From positions 1 to 64,000 of the forward strand of contig NZ_JAKNQY010000015.1 in the NCBI RefSeq assembly GCF_024494355.1: a stretch of DNA of 64,000 bases, given 5' to 3'. Positions within the stretch are counted from its first letter, which is position 1. Every line of letters starts with the position of its first letter. This document shows positions 1-9,621 of this stretch, piece after piece. This DNA comes from Pseudomonas sp. Q11 (lineage in GTDB: Bacteria > Pseudomonadota > Gammaproteobacteria > Pseudomonadales > Pseudomonadaceae). The notes under the pieces were generated by a model that did not search any database, had not been told where the DNA came from, and saw nothing but the letters and a program-made list of their open reading frames with translations. A program made the translations under genes and the position numbers.

Positions 1-370
1 CTCGCGATGGCGCCGGGTCAGCTTGCATCAATGCTGAATGTCAGACCGCTATCGCCAGCAAGCTTGGCTCCCTCAGGGGGAGCTGCGAACTGCGGCCGGG
101 CACAAGTTTTATGCCCGCTGAAGATCCACTGTGGGAGCGAGCCTGCTCGCGATGGCGCCGGGTCAGCTTGCATCAATGCTGAATGTCAGACCGCTTTCGC
201 GAGCAAGCTTGGCTCCCACAGGAGAAGCTGCGAACTGCGGCCGGGCACAAGTTTTATGCCCGCTGAAGATCCACTGTGGGAGCAAAGCTTGCTCGCGATA
301 GCGTTGGATCAGCTACATCAATGCTGAATGTCAGACCGCTATCGCGAGCAAGCCCGCTCCCACAGGGTTC
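1..370. repeat. Tandem array of ~145-bp units containing REP arms
   Basis: Three successive copies of one unit begin near 1, 146 and 292, a period of 145-146 bp; the third is partial. Each holds the shared phrase CATCAATGCTGAATGTCAGA and is bounded by REP-type arms (GTGGGAGC...GCTCGCG and CGCGAGCAAGC...GCTCCCAC). The array probably continues left of the window. Short reading frames here translate repeat sequence and look non-coding. Confidence 0.85.
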
Positions 371-381
371 TGCGTCGTCTG

Positions 382-972
382 TTATTTGAAGGCCAGGGCC
401 TCTGGCACATCGACATCCCACGTCACGCCAGGATCGTCCACCGCCACCTCAACCACTCGTGCCCCGGCAAACAACACCTTGGCGCCGCGATCTGCGGTCA
501 ATGCCATCAATTTCGCACCAAACGCACGGCCAAATCCGACAGGATGCCCATATTCACCCCCAAGGACCGGCACACTGATGCCATCCTCGCTGATCTGCGC
601 CACCACCTGCTCGATGCTCGACGGCAGGATGAACGGCATGTCACCCAGCACGATCAACCAGCCATCAAGGTCCGGGCAAGCCTGGACACCCGCGGCGATA
701 CTGTCACCCAGGCCGGGCGAGTCCAGCTCGACAAAATCACACCCATAAGCCTGCGCCATGCGAATCGCCTGTGGACGATCCTCGCGGGTCACCAGCACAC
801 GCTTTTCCAAGGAGGCAGGCAAGTTCACCAACACCTGCTCAATGACCGATCGGACGGCGCCATCACGGCCCGTGCAATCGGCCAGCAACTTATCTTTGTC
901 CTGGCCTGCCACCTCACGGAAACGACTGCCCGATCCTGCCGCGAGAATGATCACGCCAATCGATCCAGACAT
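382..972 (-). CDS. MobA/MocA-like molybdenum cofactor nucleotidyltransferase
   Basis: A 196-residue protein of the NTP-transferase fold. The N-terminal nucleotide-binding signature LAAGSGSRF is at residues 10-18, followed by a conserved lysine region and a central LGDMPF metal-binding segment. The family transfers CMP or GMP to molybdopterin, maturing the cofactor of molybdenum hydroxylases. It is the last gene of the minus-strand operon, 20 bp after xdhC and downstream of iorAB, so its likely client is that oxidoreductase. MocA-type (cytidylyl) is more likely than MobA-type (guanylyl) because the operon encodes a xanthine-oxidase-family enzyme; this is inference. Confidence 0.85.
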   Translation of the reverse strand: MSGSIGVIILAAGSGSRFREVAGQDKDKLLADCTGRDGAVRSVIEQVLVNLPASLEKRVLVTREDRPQAIRMAQAYGCDFVELDSPGLGDSIAAGVQACPDLDGWLIVLGDMPFILPSSIEQVVAQISEDGISVPVLGGEYGHPVGFGRAFGAKLMALTADRGAKVLFAGARVVEVAVDDPGVTWDVDVPEALAFK

Positions 973-992
973 CCCTCCTCCTCGCCGGCTGA

Positions 993-1964
993 TTACAGCG
1001 GCTTCTTCTGGCGCAACTCGACGCCATTCTTGATCGCCACGATTTCAGCCAGCAACGACAAGGCAATTTCCGCCGGCGTATGACTGCCGATGTGCAAACC
1101 GATCGGCCCGTGCAGCCGCTCGATAGCCTGTGCTGACAAGCCTAGCTGAGCCAGGTTGTCCCGGCGCTTCTGGCTGTTGACCCGGGAGCCCAAGGCCCCG
1201 ACATAAAAAGCCTTGGAGTCCAGGGCCGTGAGCAACGCCATGTCGTCCAATCGTGGATCATGGGTCAGGGCGACAATGGCCGTGCGCTCGTCAGTCTGGA
1301 TGCTCAACACCGCTTCGTCAGGCATGCCGGAAACGAAGCGGCCATGCTGCTCTTCCCACCCGTAGACAAATTCCTTGCGCGGATCGCAGATCAACACCTC
1401 GAAATCCAGCAACCGGGCCATTTCTGCCACATAACGCGACAGTTGTCCTGCACCGATCAACAGCAGCCGCCAGCGCGGGCCGTAGAGGGTCCGCAAGACT
1501 TGACCGTCGAATACCAAGGCGTCGGTTTTGCTCGCTGGCGTCAGCACCACCTCGCCTGTGGCGACGGTCAGCTCTCGGGCGACAATCTCATGGTCTTCGC
1601 AGCGCTCCAGCAGCTCTGCGACCCACTGCCAATCGCCGACCCGTTCTTCGGTCAAGCGCAAGGTGCCGCCGCACGGCAGGCCGAAACGCGCCGCCTCCTC
1701 ACGAGTCACGCCATAGGTGATGAACTGCACCGGCGGACCGTCCGCCGGAATACGCCCGTCGTGCAGCCGGGCGATCAGGTCATCCTCGACACAGCCACCC
1801 GACACCGAGCCAATCACCACGCCGTCCTCGCGCAGGGCCAACATCGCCCCCGGCGGCCTCGGCGCGGTGCCCCAGGTCTGGACCACCGTAAACAACACCA
1901 CCCGCTGCCCGGCGCGGCGCCATTGAAGCACGCTACGCAGGACGTTCAGATCAACGCTGTCCAT
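993..1964 (-). CDS. xdhC: XdhC-family molybdenum cofactor insertion/sulfuration chaperone
   Basis: A 323-residue XdhC/CoxI-type protein. The N-terminal XdhC domain carries GTAPRPPGA and the SVSGGCVEDD cysteine motif. A C-terminal Rossmann domain has LLIGAGQLSRYVA and then GALGSR. Family members bind molybdenum cofactor, promote its sulfuration and load it into xanthine-dehydrogenase-type enzymes. The ATG at 1964 is chosen because it overlaps the iorB stop by one base (TGATG), indicating translational coupling; a start seven codons upstream is possible but would lie inside iorB. Confidence 0.9.
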   Translation of the reverse strand: MDSVDLNVLRSVLQWRRAGQRVVLFTVVQTWGTAPRPPGAMLALREDGVVIGSVSGGCVEDDLIARLHDGRIPADGPPVQFITYGVTREEAARFGLPCGGTLRLTEERVGDWQWVAELLERCEDHEIVARELTVATGEVVLTPASKTDALVFDGQVLRTLYGPRWRLLLIGAGQLSRYVAEMARLLDFEVLICDPRKEFVYGWEEQHGRFVSGMPDEAVLSIQTDERTAIVALTHDPRLDDMALLTALDSKAFYVGALGSRVNSQKRRDNLAQLGLSAQAIERLHGPIGLHIGSHTPAEIALSLLAEIVAIKNGVELRQKKPL

Positions 1965-4279
1965 CAGGCCTTGGCCTGCTGCCAACCTTGCAACTGGTAA
2001 CGCACGGGCAACTCACGGATGCGCTTGCCGGTGGCGGCAAAAATCGCGTTGCACAGCGCCGGCGCAATCGGCGGTACACCCGGCTCACCTACCCCGCCCA
2101 ACGGCACCTCGCCCGGCGGCGTGACCAGATGCACGGCCACTTCCTTGGGTGCCAGGGACATGCGCGCCACTTCGTACATGTGGAAGTTGTCTTGCTGGAC
2201 CTTGCCGTCCTTGAAGCTGATCTCCCCCACCACCGCATTGCCCAAGCCCATGACACAGGCGCCTTCGAACTGGGAGCGGATGCGCTCGGGGTTGATCTGC
2301 GGGCCGCAGTCCACGGCAATATCGGCCTTGTGCACGATCAACGTACCATCGTCCTTGACCTCCACCTCAAGCGCTGCCGCCACGTAGGTGACGAAGCTGT
2401 AATGCACCGCCAGCCCCAGGCCACGGCCCTTGGGCAGTTTACGGCCCCAACCGGCGGCCTTGGCGGCGGTTTCCAGCACCGTGCGGATTCGCGCCGTATC
2501 GATGGGATAACGCTCAGGGGATTCGCCGTAATTCCATTCTTCATTCAAGGTACGCGGATCGATCTTACGGTCCGGGCCAAGCAATTTGACGTGATACGCC
2601 AGTGGATCCTGGCCGGCCTTGTGGGCCAATTCGTCGATGAAACTCTGAATCGCAAAACCGTGGGGAATGTTCGACACCGAGCGGTACCAGCCGACCCTCG
2701 TATGGGCCACCGCTTCGGGATTCTCCAGGCGCATGTTGGCAATCGCATAGGCCATGTTGGTCACGCCCATGCCCACTTCGAACGGCGCTTCGTGGGTCAT
2801 GCCCGGTGCAAACAGTGCGGTGATGCTCGGGGCTACGGTGCGATGCAGCCAGCCGGACGGCATCCCGTCCTGGTTCAGGCCAGCCTTGAGGTATTCGGCC
2901 GATACGGTGTGGAAATACGAATGATGGATGTCATCTTCGCGGGTCCACTGCACCCGTACCGCCTGGCCTGGAAACTCCTTGGCCAACACGGCCGCTTCGA
3001 GGACAAAATCGGGCTTGGACTTACGCCCGAAACCACCACCCAGCAGCGTGATGTGCACCGTGACCTTGTCGAAAGGGATCCCCAATCGCTCGGCGACGCG
3101 TTCACGGGTGACCTGCGGCGCCTGGCTCGGTGCCCAGGCTTCGCACTGGCCATCCTTGAACCGGGCGACAGCGACCATCGGCTCCATCGGCGACTGAGAC
3201 AGGTGCGGCAGGTAATAGGACGCCTCCAGGGTCGAGCCGGCCTTGGCCAGCGCCTCGTCGAGGTCGCCCGTGTTGCGCAAGACTTTGCCAGGCTTGAGGG
3301 CGGCGGCTTCCAGCTCCTTGCGATAGGCGACGGAGTCATAGCCGGCATTCGGACCGTCGTCCCATTCGATTTTCAGCGCCTCGCGGCCCTTGATCGCCGC
3401 CCAGGTGTTTTTCGCCACCACCGCCACGCCGCCCAAAGGCTGGAACTCCGAGGGCAGCGGACGTCCTTCGATCTGCAGCACCTTGACCACGCCCGGTACT
3501 TTCAGCGCCGCGCTGCTGTCCACGCTCTTGACCTTGCCGCCATAGACTGGCGGGCGAGCCACGACGGCATAGAGCATGCCATCGAAATGCACATCGGCGC
3601 CGAACACGGCACGACCGTTGACGACGTCTTCGCCATCGATGGCCCGGCTCGACTCCTTACCGATGTAGCGAAACTCCGAAGGCTGCTTGAGGCGCAGGCT
3701 GTCACGGGCTGGAACTGGCAAGGCACTGGCCGCGGCGGCCAACGCGCCATACCCCAGTTCCCGACCGGAAGGCTGGTGCACGACGTTGTGCAATTGAGCA
3801 CGACACTCGCTTACCGGGACGTTCCACTGGGCAGCAGCGGCCAGTTCCAGCATGGTCCGGGCCGCGGCCCCGCAACGACGCATCGGCTCGTACCAGTGGC
3901 GCATGCTGCGCGAACCGTCGGTGTCCTGGTTGCCGAAGCGGACCTCATCAGCCGGTGCCTGCAGCACCTTGACCCGCGCCCAATCAGCGTCCAGTTCATC
4001 GGCTACCACCATGGTCAGGCTGGTACGCACGCCCTGGCCCATCTCCGAACGGTTGCAGATCACCGTCACACTGCCATCGGCGGCGATGCTCACGTACACC
4101 TTCGGGTCGTCGATCACACCATTGGGCATGCCCTCGCCACCGAACTTCTTGTCCTCGGCAAAGGCGTCCGGCAGGCCCCAACTGGCGGCCAGCACCAACA
4201 CGCCAGTGGCGCTCGCGCCTTTGAGGAAACCACGCCGGCTGAGGTTGCTCAGCACAAAATCATTAGGTAAGCGGCTCAT
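1964..4279 (-). CDS. iorB: Molybdopterin-binding large subunit, isoquinoline 1-oxidoreductase beta-like
   Basis: A 771-residue protein of the xanthine oxidase large-subunit family, IorB/aldehyde oxidoreductase type. The N-terminus has a twin-arginine motif SRRGFLK (residues 14-20) followed by a hydrophobic stretch ending near ADAFA, so the folded holoenzyme is probably exported to the periplasm by Tat. Cofactor-binding segments include GGGFGRK and, near the C-terminus, [12 protein letters not shown]. It overlaps iorA by four bases (ATGA) and xdhC by one. The family hydroxylates N-heteroaromatics or aldehydes; the real substrate cannot be read from sequence. No cytochrome c subunit gene is adjacent. 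Confidence 0.9.
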   Translation of the reverse strand: MSRLPNDFVLSNLSRRGFLKGASATGVLVLAASWGLPDAFAEDKKFGGEGMPNGVIDDPKVYVSIAADGSVTVICNRSEMGQGVRTSLTMVVADELDADWARVKVLQAPADEVRFGNQDTDGSRSMRHWYEPMRRCGAAARTMLELAAAAQWNVPVSECRAQLHNVVHQPSGRELGYGALAAAASALPVPARDSLRLKQPSEFRYIGKESSRAIDGEDVVNGRAVFGADVHFDGMLYAVVARPPVYGGKVKSVDSSAALKVPGVVKVLQIEGRPLPSEFQPLGGVAVVAKNTWAAIKGREALKIEWDDGPNAGYDSVAYRKELEAAALKPGKVLRNTGDLDEALAKAGSTLEASYYLPHLSQSPMEPMVAVARFKDGQCEAWAPSQAPQVTRERVAERLGIPFDKVTVHITLLGGGFGRKSKPDFVLEAAVLAKEFPGQAVRVQWTREDDIHHSYFHTVSAEYLKAGLNQDGMPSGWLHRTVAPSITALFAPGMTHEAPFEVGMGVTNMAYAIANMRLENPEAVAHTRVGWYRSVSNIPHGFAIQSFIDELAHKAGQDPLAYHVKLLGPDRKIDPRTLNEEWNYGESPERYPIDTARIRTVLETAAKAAGWGRKLPKGRGLGLAVHYSFVTYVAAALEVEVKDDGTLIVHKADIAVDCGPQINPERIRSQFEGACVMGLGNAVVGEISFKDGKVQQDNFHMYEVARMSLAPKEVAVHLVTPPGEVPLGGVGEPGVPPIAPALCNAIFAATGKRIRELPVRYQLQGWQQAKA

Positions 4280-4746
4280 GCCTTGGCCTCCTTCAGGTGG
4301 GTGGAAGCCTGACGGATCGCAGTCTTGATCCGGTTATAGGTACCGCAGCGGCAGATGTTGCCGACCATGGCCTCTTCGATCTGCTCATCGCTCGGGTTGG
4401 GATTGGTCTTGAGCAAAGCGGTCGCGGACATGATTTGCCCGCCCTGACAGTAACCACACTGGGCCACTGCCGTATCGAGCCAGGCCTTCTGGACAATTTG
4501 CCCGACCGGGTCGACGTGAAGCGCATCGATGGTGGTGACATTCTGGCCTTTCACCGAGCCAATCGGGGTGATGCAACTACGCACCGGGGCACCGTCGACG
4601 TGGATGGTGCAGGCGCCGCACAGGCCCATGCCGCAGCCAAATTTGGTGCCGTTGTAACCGGCTACATCGCGGATAGCCCATAACAGCGGCATGTCCTCGG
4701 TCACATCCAGTTGGTGATCTTTTCCATTGAGCTTCAGGGTAATCAT
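4276..4746 (-). CDS. iorA: [2Fe-2S] small subunit, isoquinoline 1-oxidoreductase alpha-like
   Basis: A 156-residue ferredoxin-like subunit with two iron-sulfur clusters. The N-terminal plant-type cluster motif is GCGMGLCGAC with a further Cys in VRSC. The C-terminal cluster motif is CGYCQGG, followed by GNICRCGTY. It passes electrons from the molybdenum site of IorB. I use the ATG at 4746; a GTG two codons upstream (4752) is in frame but is a poorer choice. It is the first gene of the operon iorA-iorB-xdhC-mocA. It has no Tat signal and probably rides out with IorB, as is known for this family. Confidence 0.92.
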   Translation of the reverse strand: MITLKLNGKDHQLDVTEDMPLLWAIRDVAGYNGTKFGCGMGLCGACTIHVDGAPVRSCITPIGSVKGQNVTTIDALHVDPVGQIVQKAWLDTAVAQCGYCQGGQIMSATALLKTNPNPSDEQIEEAMVGNICRCGTYNRIKTAIRQASTHLKEAKA

Positions 4747-4929
4747 GAGCACGCCCGCATAGTGATCGAGTTATGGGGTCGAGCAATCTGCCGTTTGGGC
4801 AACGGTTCGGTTGGCGCAGACTGACTCAGGCTAATCGGGCTCTCTTGTGCAAACACGCAAGCGCCTGCACCGGGCCTTCAATAATGCGATGGTCGCATCG
4901 TTAGCCCATTAAATTAACCCAGGATTAAG

Positions 4930-4986
4930 CAAAAAGCCCTGCACAATCCTGCACAAATGATCCTTGTGCGAGGTTTGTGCAGGGCC
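4930..4986 (-). terminator. Nested-hairpin rho-independent terminator of murB
   Basis: GCCCTGCACAA (4936-4946) pairs with TTGTGCAGGGC (4975-4985), and an inner GCACAA/TTGTGC pair lies within the loop. On the minus strand the stem is followed by a T run (4931-4935), as expected downstream of the murB stop. The rest of the gap up to iorA (4753-4929) shows no gene; the iorA promoter should lie there, but I could not pick convincing -35/-10 boxes. Confidence 0.75.
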
Positions 4987-5003
4987 GTTGGTGAAAGCCA
5001 GAT

Positions 5004-6023
5004 TCAGTACCGATTGGGTTCCATTTCCAGATCGACCTGAAAACGTTCGGCAATGTCTTTCTGGATGCGCAGGGCCAGATCCAGCAGCTGCGGACCGGTG
5101 GCGCAGCCGTAGTTGACCAGCACCAGCGCCTGCAACTTATGCACCCCGGCGTCGCCTTCGCGAACCCCCTTCCAGCCGGCCCGCTCGATCAACCAACCGG
5201 CGGCGATTTTCATCTGCCCTTCGGGCTGTGGATAAGCCACCAGGTCCGGGTATTGCAGCTTGAGTTGCGCGACGTGCGAAGCCGGCACCAACGGGTTCTT
5301 GAAGAAACTGCCGGCATTGCCCAGCACGGCCGGGTCAGGGAGCTTTTCGCTGCGAATGCTGCAAATGGCCCGACTGACATCCAAGGGGGTCGCCTGTTCA
5401 ATGCCCAGTTCGGTCAACCGCTGGCGGACCGGACCGTACTCCAAGTGTAAAAGCGCGGCGCGACTGAGGGCAAAGCGCACCCGCAGGATCAGCCAGCGAC
5501 CCGTTTGCTGCTTGAACAGACTGTCGCGGTAGGCGAAACGGCATTCTTCGAGGGTGAAATCGTGCTGTTCACCGGTTTGGCGATCCAGGGCGGTGAGGCC
5601 CGCGAAGACATCCTTGATCTCCACGCCGTAGGCACCGATGTTTTGCATCGGCGCGGCCCCCACCGTACCGGGGATCAGGCTGAGGTTCTCCAGTCCCGAC
5701 CAGCCTTGCGCCAGCGTGTACTGGACGAAGGGGTGCCACGGTTCTCCTGCTTCGGCTTCGATCAGCACCCGCTCGCCATCATCGCTGAGCAGGCGAATGC
5801 CTTGGCTGGCCATGCGCAGCACCAGCGCGTCAATATCGCCAGTCAGCAGCAGGTTGCTGCCGCCACCGATCACCAGCAACGGCACATCATTGGCACTGGC
5901 ATAGGCCAGCGCCTCGCGAACATCGGCATCGCTGTGAGCTTCGGCGAACAACCGGGCGGTAACGTCCACGCCAAAGCTGTTGAATGGTTTGAGGCTGACG
6001 TCGGCCCGCACCTGCAAGGTCAT
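5004..6023 (-). CDS. murB: UDP-N-acetylenolpyruvoylglucosamine reductase
   Basis: A 339-residue FAD-dependent reductase of peptidoglycan precursor synthesis, converting UDP-GlcNAc-enolpyruvate to UDP-MurNAc in the cytoplasm. It has the FAD-binding signatures NSFGVDVTA, LVIGGGSNLLL and GLENLSLIPGTVGAAP. The catalytic segment NAGSFFKNP supplies the conserved serine, and LEMEPNRY closes the protein. The length fits the type I (E. coli-like) family. It is the last gene of the envelope operon; its ATG overlaps the upstream phosphatase stop by four bases (6020-6023), and a terminator follows. Confidence 0.97.
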   Translation of the reverse strand: MTLQVRADVSLKPFNSFGVDVTARLFAEAHSDADVREALAYASANDVPLLVIGGGSNLLLTGDIDALVLRMASQGIRLLSDDGERVLIEAEAGEPWHPFVQYTLAQGWSGLENLSLIPGTVGAAPMQNIGAYGVEIKDVFAGLTALDRQTGEQHDFTLEECRFAYRDSLFKQQTGRWLILRVRFALSRAALLHLEYGPVRQRLTELGIEQATPLDVSRAICSIRSEKLPDPAVLGNAGSFFKNPLVPASHVAQLKLQYPDLVAYPQPEGQMKIAAGWLIERAGWKGVREGDAGVHKLQALVLVNYGCATGPQLLDLALRIQKDIAERFQVDLEMEPNRY

Positions 6024-6484
6024 AACCGCCCCTTCAATTCGAGCACCAGGCGATCCGTGGCACGCTCGATCAGGTCCAGCACTTGCTCGAAACCCTGCTC
6101 GCCGTCGTAGTACGGATCCGGCACGTCATCGAGCTCAGCCTCGTAGCGGCGCAGGAACAGATCCAGTTCGGCCCTGCCATTGCTCGGTTGCAGGGCTTTT
6201 AAATTGCGCAGGTTGCTGCCGTCCATCGCCAGAATCAGGTCATAAGCGGCAAAATCGGCCCGGCTGACTTGGCGGGCACGCTGGGCCGACAGGTCATAGC
6301 CGCGTCGCAGGGCCGCAGCCTGGCTGCGTTTGTCCGGAGCCTTGCCGACATGCCAGTCACCGGTGCCGGCGGAAGCGACTTCCACCTGTTCGGCCAGCCC
6401 GGCCTCGCGCAGCTTGTGCCGCAGGATGCCTTCAGCGGTGGGTGATCGGCAGATGTTGCCGAGGCAGACAAACAAAACCCGCAT
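6020..6484 (-). CDS. Low-molecular-weight protein-tyrosine phosphatase
   Basis: A 154-residue LMW phosphatase. The P-loop CLGNICRS (Cys7 to Arg13, CX5R) begins right after MRVLFV, and the general-acid segment DPYYDG is near the C-terminus. I choose the ATG at 6484 because it directly precedes the P-loop strand and overlaps the kdsB stop by one base; the open frame continues upstream only as a shadow of kdsB. Bacterial homologues often dephosphorylate tyrosine kinases of exopolysaccharide systems, but no kinase is nearby, so the partner is unknown. The equivalent PAO1 position is PA2978. Confidence 0.93.
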   Translation of the reverse strand: MRVLFVCLGNICRSPTAEGILRHKLREAGLAEQVEVASAGTGDWHVGKAPDKRSQAAALRRGYDLSAQRARQVSRADFAAYDLILAMDGSNLRNLKALQPSNGRAELDLFLRRYEAELDDVPDPYYDGEQGFEQVLDLIERATDRLVLELKGRL

Positions 6485-7248
6485 CAGGCCTCCAGCAGGC
6501 GACGAACGCGCTCGAGGTCTTCTACGGTGTCGACGCCGGTCGGCGGGGCAATCAGCGCATCGGCGACGTGGATTCGCACGCCGTGCCACAGGGCACGCAG
6601 TTGCTCCAGGGATTCGGTGTTTTCCAGCCAGCACGGGCCCCAGGCGACGAAGTCCTGAAGGAAACCGGCGCGGTAAGCGTAGATGCCGATGTGGCGGCGG
6701 TACGGCACGCCGTCAGGCATGACGTCCCGGTTGTGCGCGAATGCATCCCGGGCCCAGGGCAAGGTGGCGCGGCTGAAGGTCAGCGCCAGGCCATTGAGAT
6801 CGCTGACGACCTTGACCACGTTGGGGTTGAACAGGGTTTGCAGATCCTCGATCGGCTCGGCCAGGGTGGCCATACGCGCTTCGGGGTGGGCGGCCAGATT
6901 GTTTGCAACCTGATCGATCACGCTGGGCGGGATCAACGGTTCATCGCCCTGCACATTGACCACAATGGCGTCGGGCTCCAGGCCCAGCTTGGCGGCGACT
7001 TCCGCCAGGCGATCAGTCCCGGAGTTGTGATCCTCGCGAGTCAGCACCACTTCGGCGCCAAAGCCCTTGCAGGCCTCCACGATGCGCGCATTGTCGGTCG
7101 CCACTACCACGCGCTGGGCGCTGCTTTTGCAAGCCTGTTCCCACACGTGCTGGATCATCGGCTTGCCGGCGATCAACAGCAACGGTTTGCCGGGCAGGCG
7201 CGTCGAGGCAAAGCGCGACGGAATGACAACGGTAAAGGCTGCGGTCAT
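6484..7248 (-). CDS. kdsB: 3-deoxy-manno-octulosonate (KDO) cytidylyltransferase
   Basis: A 254-residue cytoplasmic enzyme that activates KDO with CTP for lipopolysaccharide inner-core synthesis. Family signatures visible are [17 protein letters not shown] at the N-terminus, [22 protein letters not shown] and RHIGIYAYR. Length and motifs match KdsB throughout. It overlaps the Trm112-family gene by four bases upstream and the phosphatase by one base downstream, in the same operon as lpxK, so LPS and peptidoglycan precursor genes are cotranscribed here. Confidence 0.97.
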   Translation of the reverse strand: MTAAFTVVIPSRFASTRLPGKPLLLIAGKPMIQHVWEQACKSSAQRVVVATDNARIVEACKGFGAEVVLTREDHNSGTDRLAEVAAKLGLEPDAIVVNVQGDEPLIPPSVIDQVANNLAAHPEARMATLAEPIEDLQTLFNPNVVKVVSDLNGLALTFSRATLPWARDAFAHNRDVMPDGVPYRRHIGIYAYRAGFLQDFVAWGPCWLENTESLEQLRALWHGVRIHVADALIAPPTGVDTVEDLERVRRLLEA

Positions 7249-7430
7249 TTATCCAGGCGCTCGTCGGTGGTCAGGGTACGGGCTTCGCTTTCGAGCATCA
7301 CCGGGATGCCATCGCGAATCGGATAGGCCAGGCCGGCGCCCTTGCTGATCAGCTCGGTCTTGTCAGCGCTGAGCTTGAGCGGACCTTTGCAGACCGGGCA
7401 GGCCAGAATGTCGAGCAATTTGGTGTCCAT
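7245..7430 (-). CDS. Trm112/YcaR-family small protein
   Basis: A 61-residue protein of the Trm112p-like family. A CPVC pair sits near residues 11-14 but no second cysteine pair is present, so zinc binding is doubtful; the family core [20 protein letters not shown] is intact. Members are small partners of methyltransferases or are encoded with KDO/lipid A genes (YcaR lies between lpxK and kdsB in E. coli). It sits in the same slot here, 24 bp after lpxK and overlapping kdsB by four bases. Its specific role in bacteria is not settled. Confidence 0.9.
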   Translation of the reverse strand: MDTKLLDILACPVCKGPLKLSADKTELISKGAGLAYPIRDGIPVMLESEARTLTTDERLDK

Positions 7431-7454
7431 GAATATTTCCCTGGATAAATGGTT

Positions 7455-8465
7455 TTAAGGCAAAAGCCGGTCCGGCAGCAGGCGCATCAACTGGGTATCG
7501 AACCAGTCCGCGAAGGCCGGCGACGGCGCGGCGTCCACCGCCAGGTACCACCAGTGGGGTTCGGCGAAGGCACGGCATTTGACCGCGTCCTTTTCCGTCA
7601 TGACCACCGGCAACGACGGCGTGAAATTCAATGCCTGGGCGCTGTATTGGGCGTGGTCGGCAAACCCGTGCGGTATAGGTCGCCAGTGTAGCGTTTCGAG
7701 GGTATTGAAGAAACGTCGGGGATTGCCGATTCCGGCCACCGCATGCAGGGCCTGGCCAGGCGGAAAATGGTCCAGTGGCCGCCGTTCGCCGCTGGCCAGA
7801 TTCACCAGGGCAGTGGGGCGCAGCTCGAAGGCAAAGCCGTCTTCGCGGTCGGCGCTGGCGCCGTTATACAGCACGGCATCGACCGATTGCAGACGCTCAA
7901 CGGGTTCACGCAACGGACCGGCAGGCAGACAACGTCGATTGCCCAGGCCGCGAGCGTTGTCGATCAGCACCAACTCAAGGTCCCGGGCCAGGCGGTAATG
8001 TTGCATGCCGTCGTCGGACAGGATCAGGTCCAGCGGTTGAGCCTCCAGCAGCGCCCGGACCGCCCGACTGCGATCCGGATCGATCACCAACGGCACGCCG
8101 GTACGCTGGACAATCAGCAGAGGCTCGTCGCCCGCGACGTCGGCGCCCTGCCCGGCCTCGACTCGCCACGGCAGATGGGGTGGTTTAGCGCCATAACCCC
8201 GGCTCACCACGCCGACCCGCAGGCCACTGCGCTGGCAATGCTGGATCATCCACAGGATCAACGGCGTCTTGCCGGTGCCGCCTACGGTGATGTTACCCAC
8301 TACCACCAACGGCACGGGCGGTTGGTAAATCTCACCCTCGCCCGCCAGGAAACGCTCGCGCTTGCCCACGACCACCCGCCGGTACAACCACTCCAACGGC
8401 CGCAACAGCGTCAGGGCCGGGTGACCGTCGTACCAGGCGGCAAGCAATCGATCAGACATGGCCAT
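7455..8465 (-). CDS. lpxK: Tetraacyldisaccharide 4'-kinase
   Basis: A 336-residue kinase that phosphorylates the 4' position of the lipid A disaccharide at the inner membrane. The P-loop [13 protein letters not shown] is at residues 57-69, with VVSRGYG and DDGMQH (catalytic Asp) following. The start at 8465 overlaps the exbD stop (TGATG); the second ATG two codons later (8459) is equally possible. Downstream genes are the Trm112-family gene and kdsB, giving a lipid A/KDO block. Confidence 0.96.
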   Translation of the reverse strand: MAMSDRLLAAWYDGHPALTLLRPLEWLYRRVVVGKRERFLAGEGEIYQPPVPLVVVGNITVGGTGKTPLILWMIQHCQRSGLRVGVVSRGYGAKPPHLPWRVEAGQGADVAGDEPLLIVQRTGVPLVIDPDRSRAVRALLEAQPLDLILSDDGMQHYRLARDLELVLIDNARGLGNRRCLPAGPLREPVERLQSVDAVLYNGASADREDGFAFELRPTALVNLASGERRPLDHFPPGQALHAVAGIGNPRRFFNTLETLHWRPIPHGFADHAQYSAQALNFTPSLPVVMTEKDAVKCRAFAEPHWWYLAVDAAPSPAFADWFDTQLMRLLPDRLLP

Positions 8466-8893
8466 CAGGGCGCCGGCGCCGCCTCGACGGTGGTCATGCG
8501 CAGATGGCTGAAGCCGAGCTTGCCGGCCGCGTCCATGGCGGTGATGACGGATTGATGGGGGGTCTTGCCGTCGGCGCTGATGGACAGCGGCAGGCTGGTA
8601 TCGCCGCCGGACTCTTTCTGCAGCGCATCGATCAGGCTCGCCAGGTCGCTCTTGGGCAGCAACTGATTGTTCACCGAAAACGTCCCTTCTGCGCTGATGG
8701 TGACTTCCAGGTTCTTGAGCTGCTGGTCTTCGGCCGGCGAGCCGCTGACCGCTTCCGGCAATTCCACCTTGAGCTGGGTTTCCCGGGTGAAGGTGGTGGT
8801 CACGACGAAAAACAGCAGCAGGATGAACACCACGTCAATCAGCGACGCAAGGTTGATCTCGACCGTTTCCCGTGGTTTGCGGCGGAATTTCAC
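8465..8893 (-). CDS. exbD: ExbD/TolR-family proton-motive energy transducer
   Basis: A 142-residue single-span inner-membrane protein. The N-terminus is cytoplasmic ([18 protein letters not shown]), followed by one transmembrane helix ([18 protein letters not shown]) with the conserved Asp that carries protons, then a periplasmic domain. It pairs with the ExbB-like protein encoded immediately upstream (4-bp overlap). Position before lpxK matches PA2982 of PAO1, so this is the lpxK-linked ExbBD pair, distinct from the TolQR and siderophore ExbBD operons. The TonB or Tol partner it drives is not visible here. Confidence 0.9.
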   Translation of the reverse strand: MKFRRKPRETVEINLASLIDVVFILLLFFVVTTTFTRETQLKVELPEAVSGSPAEDQQLKNLEVTISAEGTFSVNNQLLPKSDLASLIDALQKESGGDTSLPLSISADGKTPHQSVITAMDAAGKLGFSHLRMTTVEAAPAP

Positions 8894-9525
8894 TTCTTGC
8901 CCTCGGCCAGGTCCACGTCACGGTCGCCTTGCACCACCTCGACCAGCTTGATGGCTTCCTGCTCCATGCCCACCACCAGTTCATCGATGCGCCGTTGCAG
9001 GAAGCGATGGAAAAACACGGAAGGTATCCCCACCATCAACCCGGCGGCCGTGGTGATCAAGGCCTTGGAAATCCCCCCTGCCAGCACCGAGGCATTGGCG
9101 GTCATGCCGGCGCCGGTGAACGAACTGAAAATGTCGATCATGCCCAGCACCGTGCCCAGCAGGCCCAGCAACGGGGCCATGGCGGCGATGGTGCCCAGGG
9201 CATTGATGTAGCGTTCCAGCTCATGGATGACCCGGGCGGCGGCTTCTTCGATGCACTCCTTCATGATCTCGCGACCATGCTTGGAATTTGCCAGGCCCGC
9301 AGCGAGGATTTCACCCAGAGGTGAACTGGCCCGCAGCTCCTTGAGCCGGTCCTTGTTCAGCTTCTTGTCCTTGATCCAGACCCAGACCTGGCCAAGCAAA
9401 TGCTCCGGGGTCACGCGACTGGCCCGCAGGGTCCACAGCCGTTCGGCAACAATCCCCAGCGCCACGATGGAACTCAGAATGATCGGCAACATCATCCAGC
9501 CGCCGGATTTGACCAATTCCCACAC
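8890..9525 (-). CDS. exbB: MotA/TolQ/ExbB-family proton channel
   Basis: A 211-residue ExbB/TolQ-like channel subunit with three predicted membrane helices: near residues 8-30, then a pair in the C-terminal half (INALGTIAAMAPLLGLLGTV and ISKALITTAAGLMVGIP). The GLLGTVLGMI motif is typical. I place the start at GTG 9525, with GAGGGGG eight bases upstream and an N-terminus WELVKSGGWMMLP; an in-frame ATG at 9555 has no good ribosome binding site. It is the first gene of the exbB-exbD-lpxK-trm112-kdsB-ptp-murB series. Confidence 0.9.
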   Translation of the reverse strand: MWELVKSGGWMMLPIILSSIVALGIVAERLWTLRASRVTPEHLLGQVWVWIKDKKLNKDRLKELRASSPLGEILAAGLANSKHGREIMKECIEEAAARVIHELERYINALGTIAAMAPLLGLLGTVLGMIDIFSSFTGAGMTANASVLAGGISKALITTAAGLMVGIPSVFFHRFLQRRIDELVVGMEQEAIKLVEVVQGDRDVDLAEGKK

Positions 9526-9621
9526 AGTGACAGCCCCCTCGAAAAAGTGCGCCACTTTATCATACAGACTCGCCTTGCAGGCCCGCTCCAGCGATAACCC
9601 CGTCGCGGCAGCTGACCCGGA

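Noticed and set aside
7-327. A 106-codon open frame in the repeat array
   Set aside because: It translates REP-containing repeat units and has no coding features.
1-370. Possible CRISPR array
   Set aside because: Units are 145 bp long and almost wholly repeated, without short unique spacers, and no cas gene is present.
1988-4270. A 760-codon open frame on the plus strand opposite iorB
   Set aside because: It mirrors the codon pattern of the iorB gene, has no recognisable domain, and antisense frames of this kind are common in GC-rich DNA.
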